A stretch of DNA of 64,000 bases from Solenopsis invicta (Eukaryota > Arthropoda > Insecta > Hymenoptera > Formicidae). A model generated the notes under the pieces. It did no database searches. It had not been told where the DNA came from and saw nothing but the letters and a program-made list of their open reading frames with translations. The stretch lies in the NCBI RefSeq assembly GCF_016802725.1, contig NC_052676.1:3179433-3243432 (forward strand). The letters run 5' to 3'. The translations under genes were made by a program, and so were the position numbers. Below, piece by piece: positions 11,801 through 23,641 of this stretch (the first letter of the stretch is position 1; the number at the start of each line of letters is the position of its first letter).

Positions 11801-14375
11801 ATCGCGTGGTCGAGTGGGTGGATCCTTACGAGCTGCGCTCCGTAGTCGATCTCTCGTTAGTCGATCTCTCGTTGCCGGCCGAAGGTGTCAGCCACGAGGA
11901 GCTGCTGAAACTGACGCGTGATGTCATTAAGTACAGCGTGAAGACGGGCCATCCGCACTTCGTGAACCAGCTGTTCTCCAGTTTGGATCCATATGGGTTG
12001 CTGGGCCAGTGGCTGACCGACGCACTCAATCCGTCCGTCTACACTTACGAGGTGTCCCCGGTGTTCTCCCTGATGGAAGAGGATGTGCTGCGAGAGATGC
12101 GCTCCATTATCGGCTGGCACAACGGCGAGGGCCTCTTCTGTCCCGGCGGCTCCATGGCAAACGGATACGCCATCAACCTGGCGCGTCACCATAGGTGATT
12201 ATTTACCAGTTTCTTCTCAAGGTATATTATTAGGAAATCATTTATTTTATTATATATATACAATATTATTTTTTTCTCTATCTAAATTATTACCATCGTT
12301 ATAACATCCCATACAGCACAGAAACATTGCAGAAACATTTCATTGCAAGATTGTAACATTTCCAAACAAAATGTTTCTGCGACAAATAGCAAAATGTTTG
12401 CCATTAGAAATATTATCAAGAAATCATTTATATTGCACAAAAATCTTTACAATGTCTCTGCAACGTTGCACTGCAATATGCATTGCATTGTTGTTTTTGT
12501 ATAATTGCACGAGATCATTTATCATCTCGTCGGAACTAAACAAATAAAATTATCAACGTAATTAATTTCAGATATCCGCACCTGAAGCAAACCGGATTAT
12601 CGCAGATGCCACGGCTGGTAGTGTTCACGTCGGAAGACGCGCACTATTCCGTAAAGAAGCTTGCCGCGTTTCTGGGCATCGGTTACGACAACGTATACCT
12701 GGCGAAGGTCGATTCCCGCGGTAAGATGGTAGTCTCCGATCTGGAGGCTCAGATCGCCCGTGCCATCGAGGAGGGTGCCGCGCCGCTCATGGTGTCCGCC
12801 ACCGCTGGCACTACTGTGATAGGCGCGTTCGATCCTCTCAAGGATATTGCGGAGGTCTGCAAGAAGTATGGGCTTTGGTTCCACGTGGACGCCGCATGGG
12901 GCGGCGGTGCACTTGTCTCCGCAGCATATCGCGGCCTCTTGGACGGCCTTCATCTCGCCGACTCCGTCACCTGGAATCCCCACAAGTTGCTCGCCGCGCC
13001 GCAGCAGTGTTCCACCCTGCTGCTTCGCCACAAAGGTTTCTTATTTATCCTTATATTTTTTCTTGTACATAATTTGATTAATAATCATAAAAATCGTAAT
13101 CACAGAAATTAAAATCCCCCAAAAAGTCCCTCTTATCTCAACTATTAGGACATTGCGTAATAATCGCGTGATAATCACATAACAGAGTTTCAATTATTCT
13201 TAACTTAGGTTTGCTGCAAGCGGCGCACGGTTGCGGGGCGAGCTATCTCTTCCAGAACGACAAGTTCTACGACGCATCATTCGACTGCGGCGATCGGCAC
13301 GTGCAGTGCGGTCGCCGCGCCGACGTCGTCAAGTTCTGGTACATGTGGAAGGCGAAAGGCACGCGCGGCCTTGAGGCCCACGTCGACCGCGTGTTCGCAC
13401 TCTCGCGTTACTTCGCCGATCTCATAAGGGCACGCGAGGGCTGGCACCTGCTCGTCGAACCGGAGTGCACCAACGTTTGCTTCCGTTACGTTCCGCCGTC
13501 GAAGAGGCACCTGGCCGGCCAGGAACTTGATCAGGTACTCCACAAGGTAAGTAACACAACATAATTGACGATATTACGAAGTGCAAAACAGTATTTGAAA
13601 AATTTTTATCAATTTATCGATTAGTAATTATAATTAATAATTTAATTTTTGATTATAATAAGCAATACAAATTTTTTAATTGTTTTAAAGTAAATCTTAA
13701 GAATCGCGATTAAAATAAATTGCATGTAACTGTGATTGTTGTTAATTCAATTAATGGAAAGTAATTTATTATTGCTGATTAAAAAATTAATCGCTCTTAA
13801 TTAATTTTCAATTTTAGTTTATACTGATATATTATATAGCATTGATTAATAGCCGAACAACATTAATATAAAAAATAATTTATTGACTGATTTTGATATA
13901 GTAATAATTATTATATATTAATTAATATTTTGAATTTTTAGTAAATTATTTTAGTTGACAAATAAATTATCCGAGTAATGCTCAGTAGCGATACGTAGCA
14001 ATGAATTTGGAAAGATAAGCAGATTATTTTGTTCTGCCTGGATTGACAAGATAAATTTAAATACTTTGATTGTTATTTTTTATATTGTCACGTAAAGTGG
14101 TCTTTTTTCGATGTACCTATATACTATCTATATACTATCTACATTTTTAATTCTTAATTTATTTTTTCTTCTGTTGATATTTTGATTTTATTTTGATGAA
14201 GATTGCGCCGATAATCAAGGAACGAATGGTGCGAGCTGGGACAATGCTGATTACGTATCAAACGTTAAGAAATATGCCGAACTTCTTCAGATTGGTGCTG
14301 CAAAACTCCGGAGTAATGGAAGCAGACATGAAGTTCTTCGTCGAGGAGATAGAAAGGCTCGCTGCAGATCTTTGA
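8882..14375 (+). CDS. black: Aspartate 1-decarboxylase-like PLP enzyme (CSAD/GAD family)
   Basis: Group II PLP-dependent decarboxylase of the glutamate/cysteine-sulfinate family. Exons 8882-9160, 11785-12194, 12572-13035, 13209-13546 and 14202-14375 join in frame (phases 0, 2, 1, 0) to 554 aa. Visible landmarks: a PLP-ring-stacking His in SEDAHYSVKK (about residue 254), Asp in HVDAAWGGG (about 336) that binds the pyridine nitrogen, and the Schiff-base Lys in TWNPHKLL (about 368). The C terminus (NFFRLVLQNSG...FFVEEIERL) is typical of the family. The PLP lysine is followed by APQQCS, which I recall as the insect aspartate decarboxylase signature, unlike vertebrate CSAD (AGLQCS). The likely product is beta-alanine for cuticle tanning (N-beta-alanyldopamine). 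Family assignment is firm; aspartate over cysteine sulfinate as substrate is inference. The only plus-strand gene called here, it converges on ALT copy A. Confidence 0.92.
9161..11784 (+). other. Intron 1 of the decarboxylase gene
   Basis: It begins with a strong donor (CAG|GTGAGT) and ends with GTGTAG|TCC. The 2.6 kb in between is AT-rich. I see no coding exon, RNA gene or clear mobile element in it. Confidence 0.8.
11845..11874 (+). repeat. In-frame 15-bp tandem duplication in the decarboxylase coding sequence
   Basis: GTCGATCTCTCGTTA is followed directly by GTCGATCTCTCGTTG (14 of 15 identical), so the protein reads VDLSLVDLSL. The duplication lies in exon 2 near the N-terminal edge of the PLP domain and keeps the frame. 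Confidence 0.9.
12306..12500. repeat. Degenerate interspersed repeat in decarboxylase intron 2
   Basis: It is rich in words such as AACATTGCA, AACATTTCATTGCA and AATGTTTCTGC in both orientations. The same vocabulary appears at about 51245-51480, suggesting a shared non-coding repeat family. No terminal boundary is clear. Confidence 0.45.
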
Positions 14376-14874
14376 TTAGTTTGAATAATTATTATTGTAA
14401 ATAGCAATATAGAACGTGTATGTATTAGCATAAGAAATAGTTGCACTAGTTACAGTATAGTTGATAAGTAATCTAACTGAGAAAAAAACAGGAAATGATG
14501 ACTACAATATTCAATTCTTAAATCAAACCTCTTTTCCTTATTGGCTATTTCATAATGTTAATCGTAATATTGTCATAACCAGATATTATTTACAGGTACT
14601 TATACTTCATCACAATAATTCACATTTTTTACATTTATGTACAACAATTTTAAAGTTTTGTTATGATTTCTATACACAATAACAACATCATACGCGATAA
14701 TTGTTTTTTGATAATAAGTTATTAATCATAATAAAAATATTTCAGTTTTGCGAAGCGTGCTCAGATGTGGAATTAGTCCTTATGCGGATATGGACAGCCC
14801 CATGCGATCAATTCTTGATAATTAATTTCTACTTTTACTCCATTAATCTCAAATTTCTCAACTAAAAATAATAT
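14376..14874. other. Convergent 3' flanks of decarboxylase and ALT copy A
   Basis: This region separates two convergent stop codons. From about 14480 it matches the DNA just downstream of ALT copies B (18870-19169) and C (23385-23641), for example around GATAATAAG and GCGTG(C/T)TCAGA. That part is therefore the duplicated ALT 3' UTR or flank. Confidence 0.7.
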
Positions 14875-17800
14875 TTAACTGTATTCCTTAAGGAACTTTA
14901 GATGAAATTGCTTTAGTGCTTGGAGCATTGTTTTGATTTTTTCTTTTTGAGGCAGTATCGTAATCCGGAAGTGGTACGTGCCGGGTATCTGACCAAAACC
15001 TGAACCCGGGATCACGCAGATCCCGGTGCTTTCCAACAGCTTGAACGCATAAAAGACATCCGGTTCCTGACCTTGCACTCGCGCCTTTTCGATTGCTTTT
15101 AATGGCAGCTCGATGCGCGGAAACACATACATTGCACCCATTGGCGGATTTGCCTGGAAAAAAAGAGGAAAGACATTATAAGAATGCTTTTGTGCAGTTT
15201 TTTTTTATTAATCCGTGAATAGACAGTTACTTTATATCCTGGAATACTATTGAGCGTGTCAACGATGAACTGCGATCTCTCTGCTAGAGAACGCAGCGTT
15301 TCCTTCTTTTCCTTTTGAAATTGCTCGTATGACGGCTCGTTCGGCCGCGGAGGATTCACCATGACATTCATCACCACCTGACCGGGAACGTTAGGGCACA
15401 ATTTTGATTTCAACAGCACTTTTATCACTTCCGGATCCATGTTGATGACCTCGGTGTAACCACTACGACTCCCGCACTCGCCCATGTATCCTGAAAACGA
15501 AATGTTTTAGCACAAAATTTTTCCAAAATTATTATTCATAAATTTAATTTGCTAATCAAGAATCAATGTTTTCTCGAATTAAATACTGAGTTTCAGTTGA
15601 GTCGATAAAATCATGAATGTAATTTAAGAACCGCAAGACAAATCCATCTGAACTGTATAAAGACATGATCTATTCTGAGTGTCCTAATATTTTTAATTCA
15701 CGATTCTTCAATGCGTACTTTAATACAAGCTTTAGTTGAATTGCCGCAAATCTAATGTTTTAAATAGATTGGTTTTCGTGACTTCTAACAAGCTGTATTC
15801 TGATTTCATTTTTTCACGCGCACCTTTCGAGATGGACATGAACGATGCGAGTTCCATCTTTGAGTACGGTTCGCCCATCTCTGTCATGACCTTCTTGAAA
15901 GAGTAGAACGCGCTGTCTTTGTCATATATATTGTCCTGATAGACTTCATCGGCCAGCAGGAACAGGTGATGCTTATGGGCGAAACGGATGACGTTTTCGA
16001 TGTTCTTGCGAGTCAAGACTTGACCGGTTGGATTACCGGGATTGATCACCACCAGCACACGAGGATTGCACGCTTCTTTGACCTCTTCCAGTGCTCGTTC
16101 CAGCTCGTTGATCTTCAGTGACCACTTGTTGTCCTCGTCTAGATAGTATCCAATCTGAGCAAGACCGAACTCTGCCAAAGTCGCTGAGTACAGAGGATAC
16201 TCCGGAATGGGGATTAACACGCCAGAAGGTTTGTTGTTAATCCTTTCGTTAAATAACTTCAAGATTGACTAGAAAGAAAAAATTCCAAATCAGATAAATA
16301 TACGATGAAAAAATACAAAATGTAGCAATAATAGTCTGATTAGTTCATAAATCATTTTTTGTTAGTTTTAATCTCATTTTTCTCAAAAACCTGATGTGAT
16401 AGAACATTTTTATTTACAAATTTAGCACGTGAAAAACATTTATTCTAAATATTTGGATATTAAAGTTAATTGACCAAAATTATTTGTCGATTAGTGTTAT
16501 TTTTTATTTTCAAAAACACTAGTCGACAAAGAAAACTACTTGACATCCTATTGACAATCTATTCTTGCTTATTAGAGCGTTGTGGTAGATTGTGGTAGAT
16601 GGCTAGATTGTCTTTAAATAGACAGTTTCAAATGACGCAACGATATAAAATATATATGTTTTCAGACTACGCACTTTAATACCCTCAGAAGCGCCATTCG
16701 AGATAATGATGTTGTGGTAGTTGCAAGAGATACCGCCGTCCCGTTCTTCAATGTATTGCGCAATATGTTTGCGAATGCAGTCAATGCCGGCCAACTGTGA
16801 ATATGAGCCTATACTACCGCCCTCGCAACCCCTTAGAACGTACCGTGCACGTTCCTTCGCATCCTCCGGATAACTTGGATCGTCTAACAAATGTGGCGAG
16901 ACCGTCAGCGTGAGCACTTGCCGCAGGAACGTGATGGGCTGCTGACCCATCGCGTGGGCATCGCCCATGTTTGCTGTGATCACCTCATTAAAAGGTTTTT
17001 TGTTACCCTACTAATGAAAAACGTGATGATCAGATTTAATTTACAATTCTGGCATGATTAATTTTTTAATTTACTTCCAAGCTTTTCTAAATATCTTTTG
17101 AAAACGTTCTCAGCACGTTCATCGGATAAAGTGTGCTGCGCGAGACAACCCTTTTCCAGAAATTGAAATGTGTACTCTCTAAATCTTGAAGAGAAAACGT
17201 CACTTTAAAAGAGTGAAAATTAAGCCTGTCCAATTTTTCGAGTGATTCATCACTTTAATAAGAGTAAAAATTTACTCTTGTGGAGACAAAATTCATCTCT
17301 ATAAAGTGAAAATTAAATTTGTGCAATCTGGTGAGAAAGGAAAATTTGTATCTACTATTGAGATTAACAAAGAGATTATTCACGCCAAAAGAGAAAAAGT
17401 TACTCAGCTTTGAAGCAGCGCACTGCTTTTGACGTCTCCTCCTTCGCTCTCTCTTCGATTGAATTCAGATTAGGAGGTCAATGATGAAATTTTTTCTCTA
17501 AGACGGAAACGTAAAAAGTGAAAAATTTCTCCGTTAACTTCAATGGTAAAGATTTTCATTTTTCATGTTTTTCTGCCATAGGGAAAAAGTTTTATCATTG
17601 ACCCTAGGAAACGTGAAACGCCTTGCGCTAAGTTTTCTTTTTTATGATAGAGACGCTAAGCATCATCATTTACAGCAAGAAAAACACACTTTTTTTAAAA
17701 TAAACAATTATATTTTTTTAAACAAATGAATGTTATTAACAAACTTTTTAAATTTCATAGTGTAAAAAATCACTTGGAAAATTGCACAGGTTTGATCTTC

Positions 17801-18047
17801 GCTCTGCAATATTTAGAGAGTATGTCGGGGACAAATATGAACTTTTTCCAATCACGATACAACAATGAAGATGCACCTGATACACACAGATTTTGTACGT
17901 TCTTACCTTCTGCAATTCCTTCTCAATCTCTTGCGCTCGAACGTGCAATGGTCCGCGCACCACAAATTCCATCTTTCGCAGGTTCTCGAAGACATTGTCT
18001 TCGGTGAGGACCTTGTCGCGCGGTCTCGTCGCCGTGCTCGATGCCAT
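14875..18047 (-). CDS. Alanine aminotransferase, tandem copy A
   Basis: PLP enzyme interconverting alanine + 2-oxoglutarate and pyruvate + glutamate. Exons in coding order: 18047-17907, 17007-16675, 16268-15824, 15490-15231, 15153-14875; all phases agree (0, 0, 1, 0), giving 485 aa. Landmarks: ANMGDAHAMGQQPITFLRQV, VLIPIPEYPLYSA, NPGNPTGQV, LADEVYQDNIYD, the PLP lysine in SFMSISK|GYMGECG (K306, split from its Gly by intron 3), and PGSGFGQIPGTYHFR near the C terminus. Against B and C it lacks three residues (exon 4 is 260 bp, not 269) where they have SIS(V/A)M. The start is MASSTATRP; the upstream Met found in copy C has been deleted here. Intron 1 is 899 bp and carries repeat sequence shared with the other copies. 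It appears intact; the name alanine aminotransferase is firm at family level. Confidence 0.93.
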
Positions 18048-18869
18048 GCCGCGACAGGTAATAATTGACTGGAGTATATCAATGGTGCAAGACACTTGCT
18101 GCGCGTCCCTACCCCTCGGCTACCAGTCAGCTGTCAATTAATTTTATTAAATTTAAATAATTTAATTTTTAACTTTAATTAGTTATTTTAAAACTGTAGG
18201 GACTTTGTCACGCATAGTCTGTAGAATGGATAATCGGCAGATAAATTAATGCAAGCCAAGTCCCTTGTATAAAGTGTCTGTATATTGTATATGTAATTAT
18301 GTACAATGCTCGCAAGCTGCTCCGGCAGAACTGACGAACCATGTGTCAAATTTGGCGTTTTGCCGTGAGAGCACAACGACAATAACGAATCAGAACCAAT
18401 CATATGATCCCGCGGAGCCAATCACAGCTTCGGGATTCACGCTGCTCGGCTGAACGCATAATTGATATCGGAGATATGATATCATGATCGGCAATGCCGT
18501 GCTCGACAACAGAGATATGCCTACAAAACACTTTATTAAATTTTTTAATATATTAACTTTTTTCCTTTTACGCGAAACAACTTCTTTTGAGACTTACTGT
18601 TCACAAAACAAGTTTAAAATTGATGAACTACGAGAGTAAAGTAAAAAACAAAATAAATTAAATGCCGTACTGATTTTAGTATTAAAATGTTTCCTGAATT
18701 TATTGTTCTTAAGATATCGCGGTTCAAAATTTATTGATCGTGGTTTAAGTTAACAAAATCAATGTATTCAACTTTTTTTCCTGTTAATTACTACATAATA
18801 TTTGTCACAACAGTATATTTTGAGATTATTTTCAAAATATCGTAACAGTAGATTACAAAAATATAAAAA
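18048..18869. promoter_or_regulatory. Spacer between ALT copies A and B; probable promoter of A
   Basis: The first ~80 bp upstream of copy A's start is homologous to the 5' region of copies B and C but has lost the upstream start codon. The rest is AT-rich, with short ORFs that match no family. The core promoter of A should lie here; no distinct element is visible. Confidence 0.4.
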
Positions 18870-19169
18870 TAAATAAATTACAGGTATTCTTCACATCAAT
18901 GATTTACATTTTTTTACATTTAGATACAATAAATTTAAAATTTTGTCATGATTGCTATACTCCGTAATACACTACGTAATAATGACACCGTATACGGAAA
19001 GTTTTTTGATAATAAGTCATTAATCGTAATAAAATTATTTCACGTTAACAAAGCGTGTTCAGACCTGGAATTAGTCCTCGCGCGAATATGCACAGCCTCA
19101 TGCGGTCATTTCTCATTTATTTCTACATATATTTCTTATAATGCCAAATTTCTCAAGTAAAAATATTAT

Positions 19170-22100
19170 TTAACTGTATTCCTTAAGGAACTTAAGATGG
19201 AATTGCTTTAGTGCTTCAAGCATTATTTTGATTTTTTCTTTTTCAGGCAGTATCGTGGTCCGGAAGTGGTACGTGCCGGGTATTTGACCAAAGCCCGAAC
19301 CCGGAAACACGTAAATCCCGGTGTTCTCCAACACTTTGAACACATAGAAGACATCCGGCTCCTGACCTTTTGCTCGCGCCTCTTCGATCGCTTTCGGTGG
19401 CAGCTCGAAGCGCGGGAACACATACAACGCGCCCATTGGCGGATTCGCCTGGAAAGAACAAAGGTAAGACGTTAAAGAATGCTTTTATGCAGCTTCCATT
19501 GGCTAATCCGTGAACAAACAGTTACCTTATATCCTGGAATACTATTAAGCGAGTCGACAACAAGCTGCGATCTCTCTGCTAGGGAACGCAGTGTCTCCTT
19601 CTTTTCCTTTTGGAATTGCTCGTATGATGGCTCGTTCGGTCGCGGAGGATTCACCACGACATCCATCACTACCTGACCTAGTACCGTAGGACATACCATC
19701 ACGGAGATCGATTTATATAGTACTTCCATCACTTCCGGATCCATGTTGATGATCTCGGCATACCCGCCGCGAATCCCGCACTCTCCCATGTATCCTAAAA
19801 ACAAAATGCTTTAACATAAAATTCTTTTAAAATCATTATTCATAAATCAAACGTTCTAACCAGGATTCAATGTCCTCTTGAATCAAATATTGATGCTTAA
19901 CACAAGCTTTGGTCAAATTACTGAAAGTTCAATATTTAAATTGATTTTTGTAACTCCTAACAAACTGTATTCCAATCTCACCTTTTCACACTCACCTTTT
20001 GAGATGGACATAAATGACGCAAGCTCCATCTTCGAGTACGGTTCGCCCATCTCCGTCATGACTTTCTTGAAAGAGTGGAACGCGCTGTCCTTGTCATATA
20101 TATTGTCTTGATAGACTTCATCGGCCAGTAGGAACAGGTGATGCTTCTGGGCAAAGCGGATGACGTTTTCAATGTTCTTGCGAGTCAAGACTTGACCGGT
20201 CGAATTACCGGGATTGATCACCACCAGCACGCGAGGATTGCACGTGCCTTTGACCTCTTCCAGTGCTCGTTCCAACTCGCTAATCTCCAACGACCACTTG
20301 TTGTCTTCGTCTAAATAGTATCCAATCTGTGCAAGACCGAACTCCGCTAAAACGGCTGAATACAGAGGATACTGCGGAATCGGGATCAACACGCCGGATG
20401 GTTTGTCGTTAATCCTTTCGTTGAATAAGTTTAAAAGTGACTGAAAAGAAAAAAAATACCAAATAAGCTAAAAGTACGATGGAAAGCACATAATACAGCA
20501 ATAATAGCCTAAACGAAGAGCTTGAAATGACGATAAGAAAAATGCTTTCAGTCTGCGCACCTTAATACCGTCAGTAGCTCCGTTCGAAAGAATGATGTTG
20601 TTGTAGTCGCAAGAGATGCCGCCATCACGTTCCTCAATGTATCGCGCAACATGTTTGCGAATATACTCGATGCCGGTCGAATGTGTGTATGAGCCCACAC
20701 TGCCGCCATCGCAGCTCTCCAGAACGCATCGGGCGCGCTTCTTCGCATCCTCCGGATAAATTGGATCATCCAGAAGATTCGGCGAGACTGTCAGCGTGAG
20801 CACCTGCCGCAGGAACGTGATGGGCTGCTGGCCCATCGCGTGGGCATCACCAATGTTCGCTGTAATTACCTCCTTGAAGGGTTTTTTGACGCCCTACTGA
20901 TGAAAAACGATGATCAGACTCAATTCGTAATTCTCGCGTGATTAATTTTTAAATGTACTAAGCTGTTCAGTGGCTATAGAAGCAGCAAGTTCACTTGAAG
21001 TTCAATAGAAAGTAGGATTTGTTCGAAGTTTAGTTTGTGGATTACGAGGGTGAATGTCATTTTTCAAAATAAAATTCCGTTCTGAAGAGTGCGTCTTGAG
21101 TAGACGTCTTCAAGGAAAAGTGCTTCGAGTAGACTGGGAACTTTTATTTGATAATAGCTACCAAATGTCGTTTGTAATTAATGATAATTAAATATTTGAT
21201 TAATGCATAAAAAATAATTTTACTTTTTTAAATATTTAGTATACTCTTTAAATCTTGTAGAAAAATAAATTACTCAAAAAATTGCATGTGTCCAAAATTT
21301 TCATTCTTTTAGAGTAGCGTTTTATTTTACAAGATTTAGAGAGTTATCAAATACTTGGTTGTATTGCTACACTTATTTAAATATTTATTTAAACATTTAG
21401 TAAAATTAGCCGAATATTTAATTGGCATTATTTCATTCCAAATGATAGTTATTATCAAACTCTTTTTTCAACGTACATTCTACGTAATCTGTATATTTGT
21501 AAAAGCATAGATTATTTGTGGAAGAGTCATCGTTTACAAAGAAACATTTATTTCGGCAGATAAAAGTACAGGCCTGTTTTTTTAGCTGAACTGCTGTAAC
21601 ACTTCACAGTTTATATTTTTCCAGTTTATATTTTTCCTCTCACGTTGGAAGAAGAAAGATAAAATCTAAACTAATAAGTTAGTTCAGTTAAAAAGAATAA
21701 ACTTGATATCTTGTGTTTTTTCAACATTTTCAATTTTAAATCTTTTTTTTATAATTGAATTCTGTATTTTTGCTTGTCATGAGTGCAGTAGAATATTGTT
21801 CCTGTTAGCAATGACATGGGGTATATGGGTTTCATTTTACGTATCATGTTATCATTTTATCTTTATAAATCCCCGAATGTCAAAAAAGGATAAAATGACA
21901 TATCATGCGCAGTATGTGTGAAACAGAACGTAGCCATAGTCGTGCCCCGAGTTTGATAAACTGTGATAAGGAGCTACCATATGTGCGTATTCGGCTTGTT
22001 AATCTATAAAATAGAAAAGAAAGTTATTTTGCTTAAGGCAATCGTTGCGTCATCGCGTTTGCTGATATAAATACCTGAAATCGGAGTGTTGTTATATAAT

Positions 22101-22904
22101 AAATATATCCTGAGAACGTTTTCAGCACATCCGTCGGATAAAAAGTGCTGCGTAGAGTAAAAATTAAGTCTGTGCAATTTTTCGAGTGATTTGTTGCCAT
22201 AATAATAATGAAAATTCACTCTGTAGAGTGAAAATTCATTACTACAAAGTAAAAATGCAGTTTGTGCAATCTCTACGAGATTTAAAGAGTGAAAAAGAAA
22301 AATTTGTAACTACTATTAAGATTAACAAAGACTTTGTTTTCCCCCATAAGAAAAAAAAGTTATCCAGCCTAGGAATAGTGCACCACCCTGCTTGACACTC
22401 CTTCCCACATTGATCGAGTTCAGTTCAAGAAACGTGGTAGCGATAAGCTTTCTTTTTCATTGTACTTGTTCACAAAACAGCTAAGCGTTATCATCTATAG
22501 CAAAAAGAACACTCTTTTTTTTAGATAAATAATTGTTTTTTTTAAACAAATTAATGTTATTAAGAAACTTTAAATTTTATAAAGTAAAGTTAAGAATCAC
22601 GGAAAATTGTACGGATCATCATGAAAAATTGTACAGGCTTTTCGCTCTACGATATTTAGAGAGTATGTAGCACAAAAATATGGAATCTTTTTTAGTCACG
22701 CAACAACAAAGGTGCACTTGATACACACAAATTATGTATGTACGTCCTTACCTTTTGCAGCTCCTTCTCGATCTCCTGCGCCCGGACTTGCAGCGGCCCG
22801 CGCACCACAAACTCCATATTACGCAGGTTCACGAAGACATTATCCTTGGTGAGGATTTTGCCGCGTAATTTTGCCGCCGCCACCGTCGCTGCTTTCAATG
22901 CCAT
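19170..22904 (-). CDS. Alanine aminotransferase, tandem copy B
   Basis: Exons in coding order: 22904-22752, 20893-20561, 20440-19996, 19794-19526, 19448-19170. The phases match copies A and C, giving 492 aa, with the PLP lysine at about K310 (SFMSISK|GYMGECG). The gene has no stop or frameshift, but the active-site-proximal motif reads NPGNSTGQV (TCG at about 20199-20201) where copies A and C have NPGNPTGQV. It also has TGIYVFPGSGFG in place of TGICVIPGSGFG. Translation should start at MALKAATVAAA; the upstream ATG homologous to one in copy C is followed three codons later by TAG. Intron 1 (1858 bp) shares long stretches with that of copy C, so B and C are the more recent pair. B may be a functionally altered paralogue; intactness argues against a dead pseudogene. 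Confidence 0.92.
20894..22751 (-). other. Intron 1 of ALT copy B, homologous to intron 1 of copy C
   Basis: Segments at about 21610-21790 and 21950-22085 match about 26960-27140 and 27165-27290 in copy C (for example TCTCACGTTGGAAGAAGAAA and TACCATATGTGCGT). A 100-bp inverted-repeat element (21244-21343) sits inside. No exon is evident. Confidence 0.75.
21244..21343. mobile_element. 100-bp MITE-like inverted repeat (CTCTCTAAATCTTGTA family)
   Basis: The left end CTCTTTAAATCTTGTA and the right end TACAAGATTTAGAGAG are inverted copies. A related element of exactly 100 bp lies at 47124-47223. There is no coding capacity, so it would have to be mobilised by another element. Confidence 0.65.
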
Positions 22905-23641
22905 TCTGCGACAGGGAATAATCGGCTGAAGTAGCAACGATGTTGAGGACACCGGCTACGCATCCAGCATCCCTACTCCTCGATTATCAGTAAGTACTGA
23001 TTAATTTTGTTAAATGATTTAAATTTTAACTTCACTATTATTTTTGAAACACATAAACTTTAATACATTATTTTTTTTCCAAGTTAAAAGTTTTTTTAAG
23101 TAAAATATATGTAAAAGAAATAATTATAAAAGAAAAAATACATTGAAACATAGAAACAATATTTTGATATTTGATATAAATTTAATTTACAAATAAAATA
23201 TTAAATTTGTTTGATACTTTATGTTATAACCATTATGAAGTTAAGAAAAGGAATAGGGAATTGTGTCAGAAAAAAATACGGCAACTTGACTGCAACAATA
23301 TTCAATCTTTTTTCTTGTTGACTATTACATAATATCGATCGTAATATTATCATAACGATAATTACCAGATATTTACAGATATTCTTCAATGATTCACATT
23401 TTTTACATTTACATACAACAAATTTAAAAGTTTTGTCATGTTTTCTATACTCAATAACAACATCCTAGACGATAACCTTCTCTCGATAGTGAGTTATTAA
23501 TAAAAATATTTCACGTTCACGAAGCGTACTCGGACCTGGAAATAGTCCTCACGCGGATATGCACAGCCCCATTGCGGTCATTTCTCGTTAATTTCTATTT
23601 CTATTCCTTATAATCTCAAATTTCTCAAACAAAAATATTAT

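Noticed and set aside
19170..22904. ALT copy B as a pseudogene
   Set aside because: All five exons are open, splice sites are canonical and phases match; only one motif residue is unusual.
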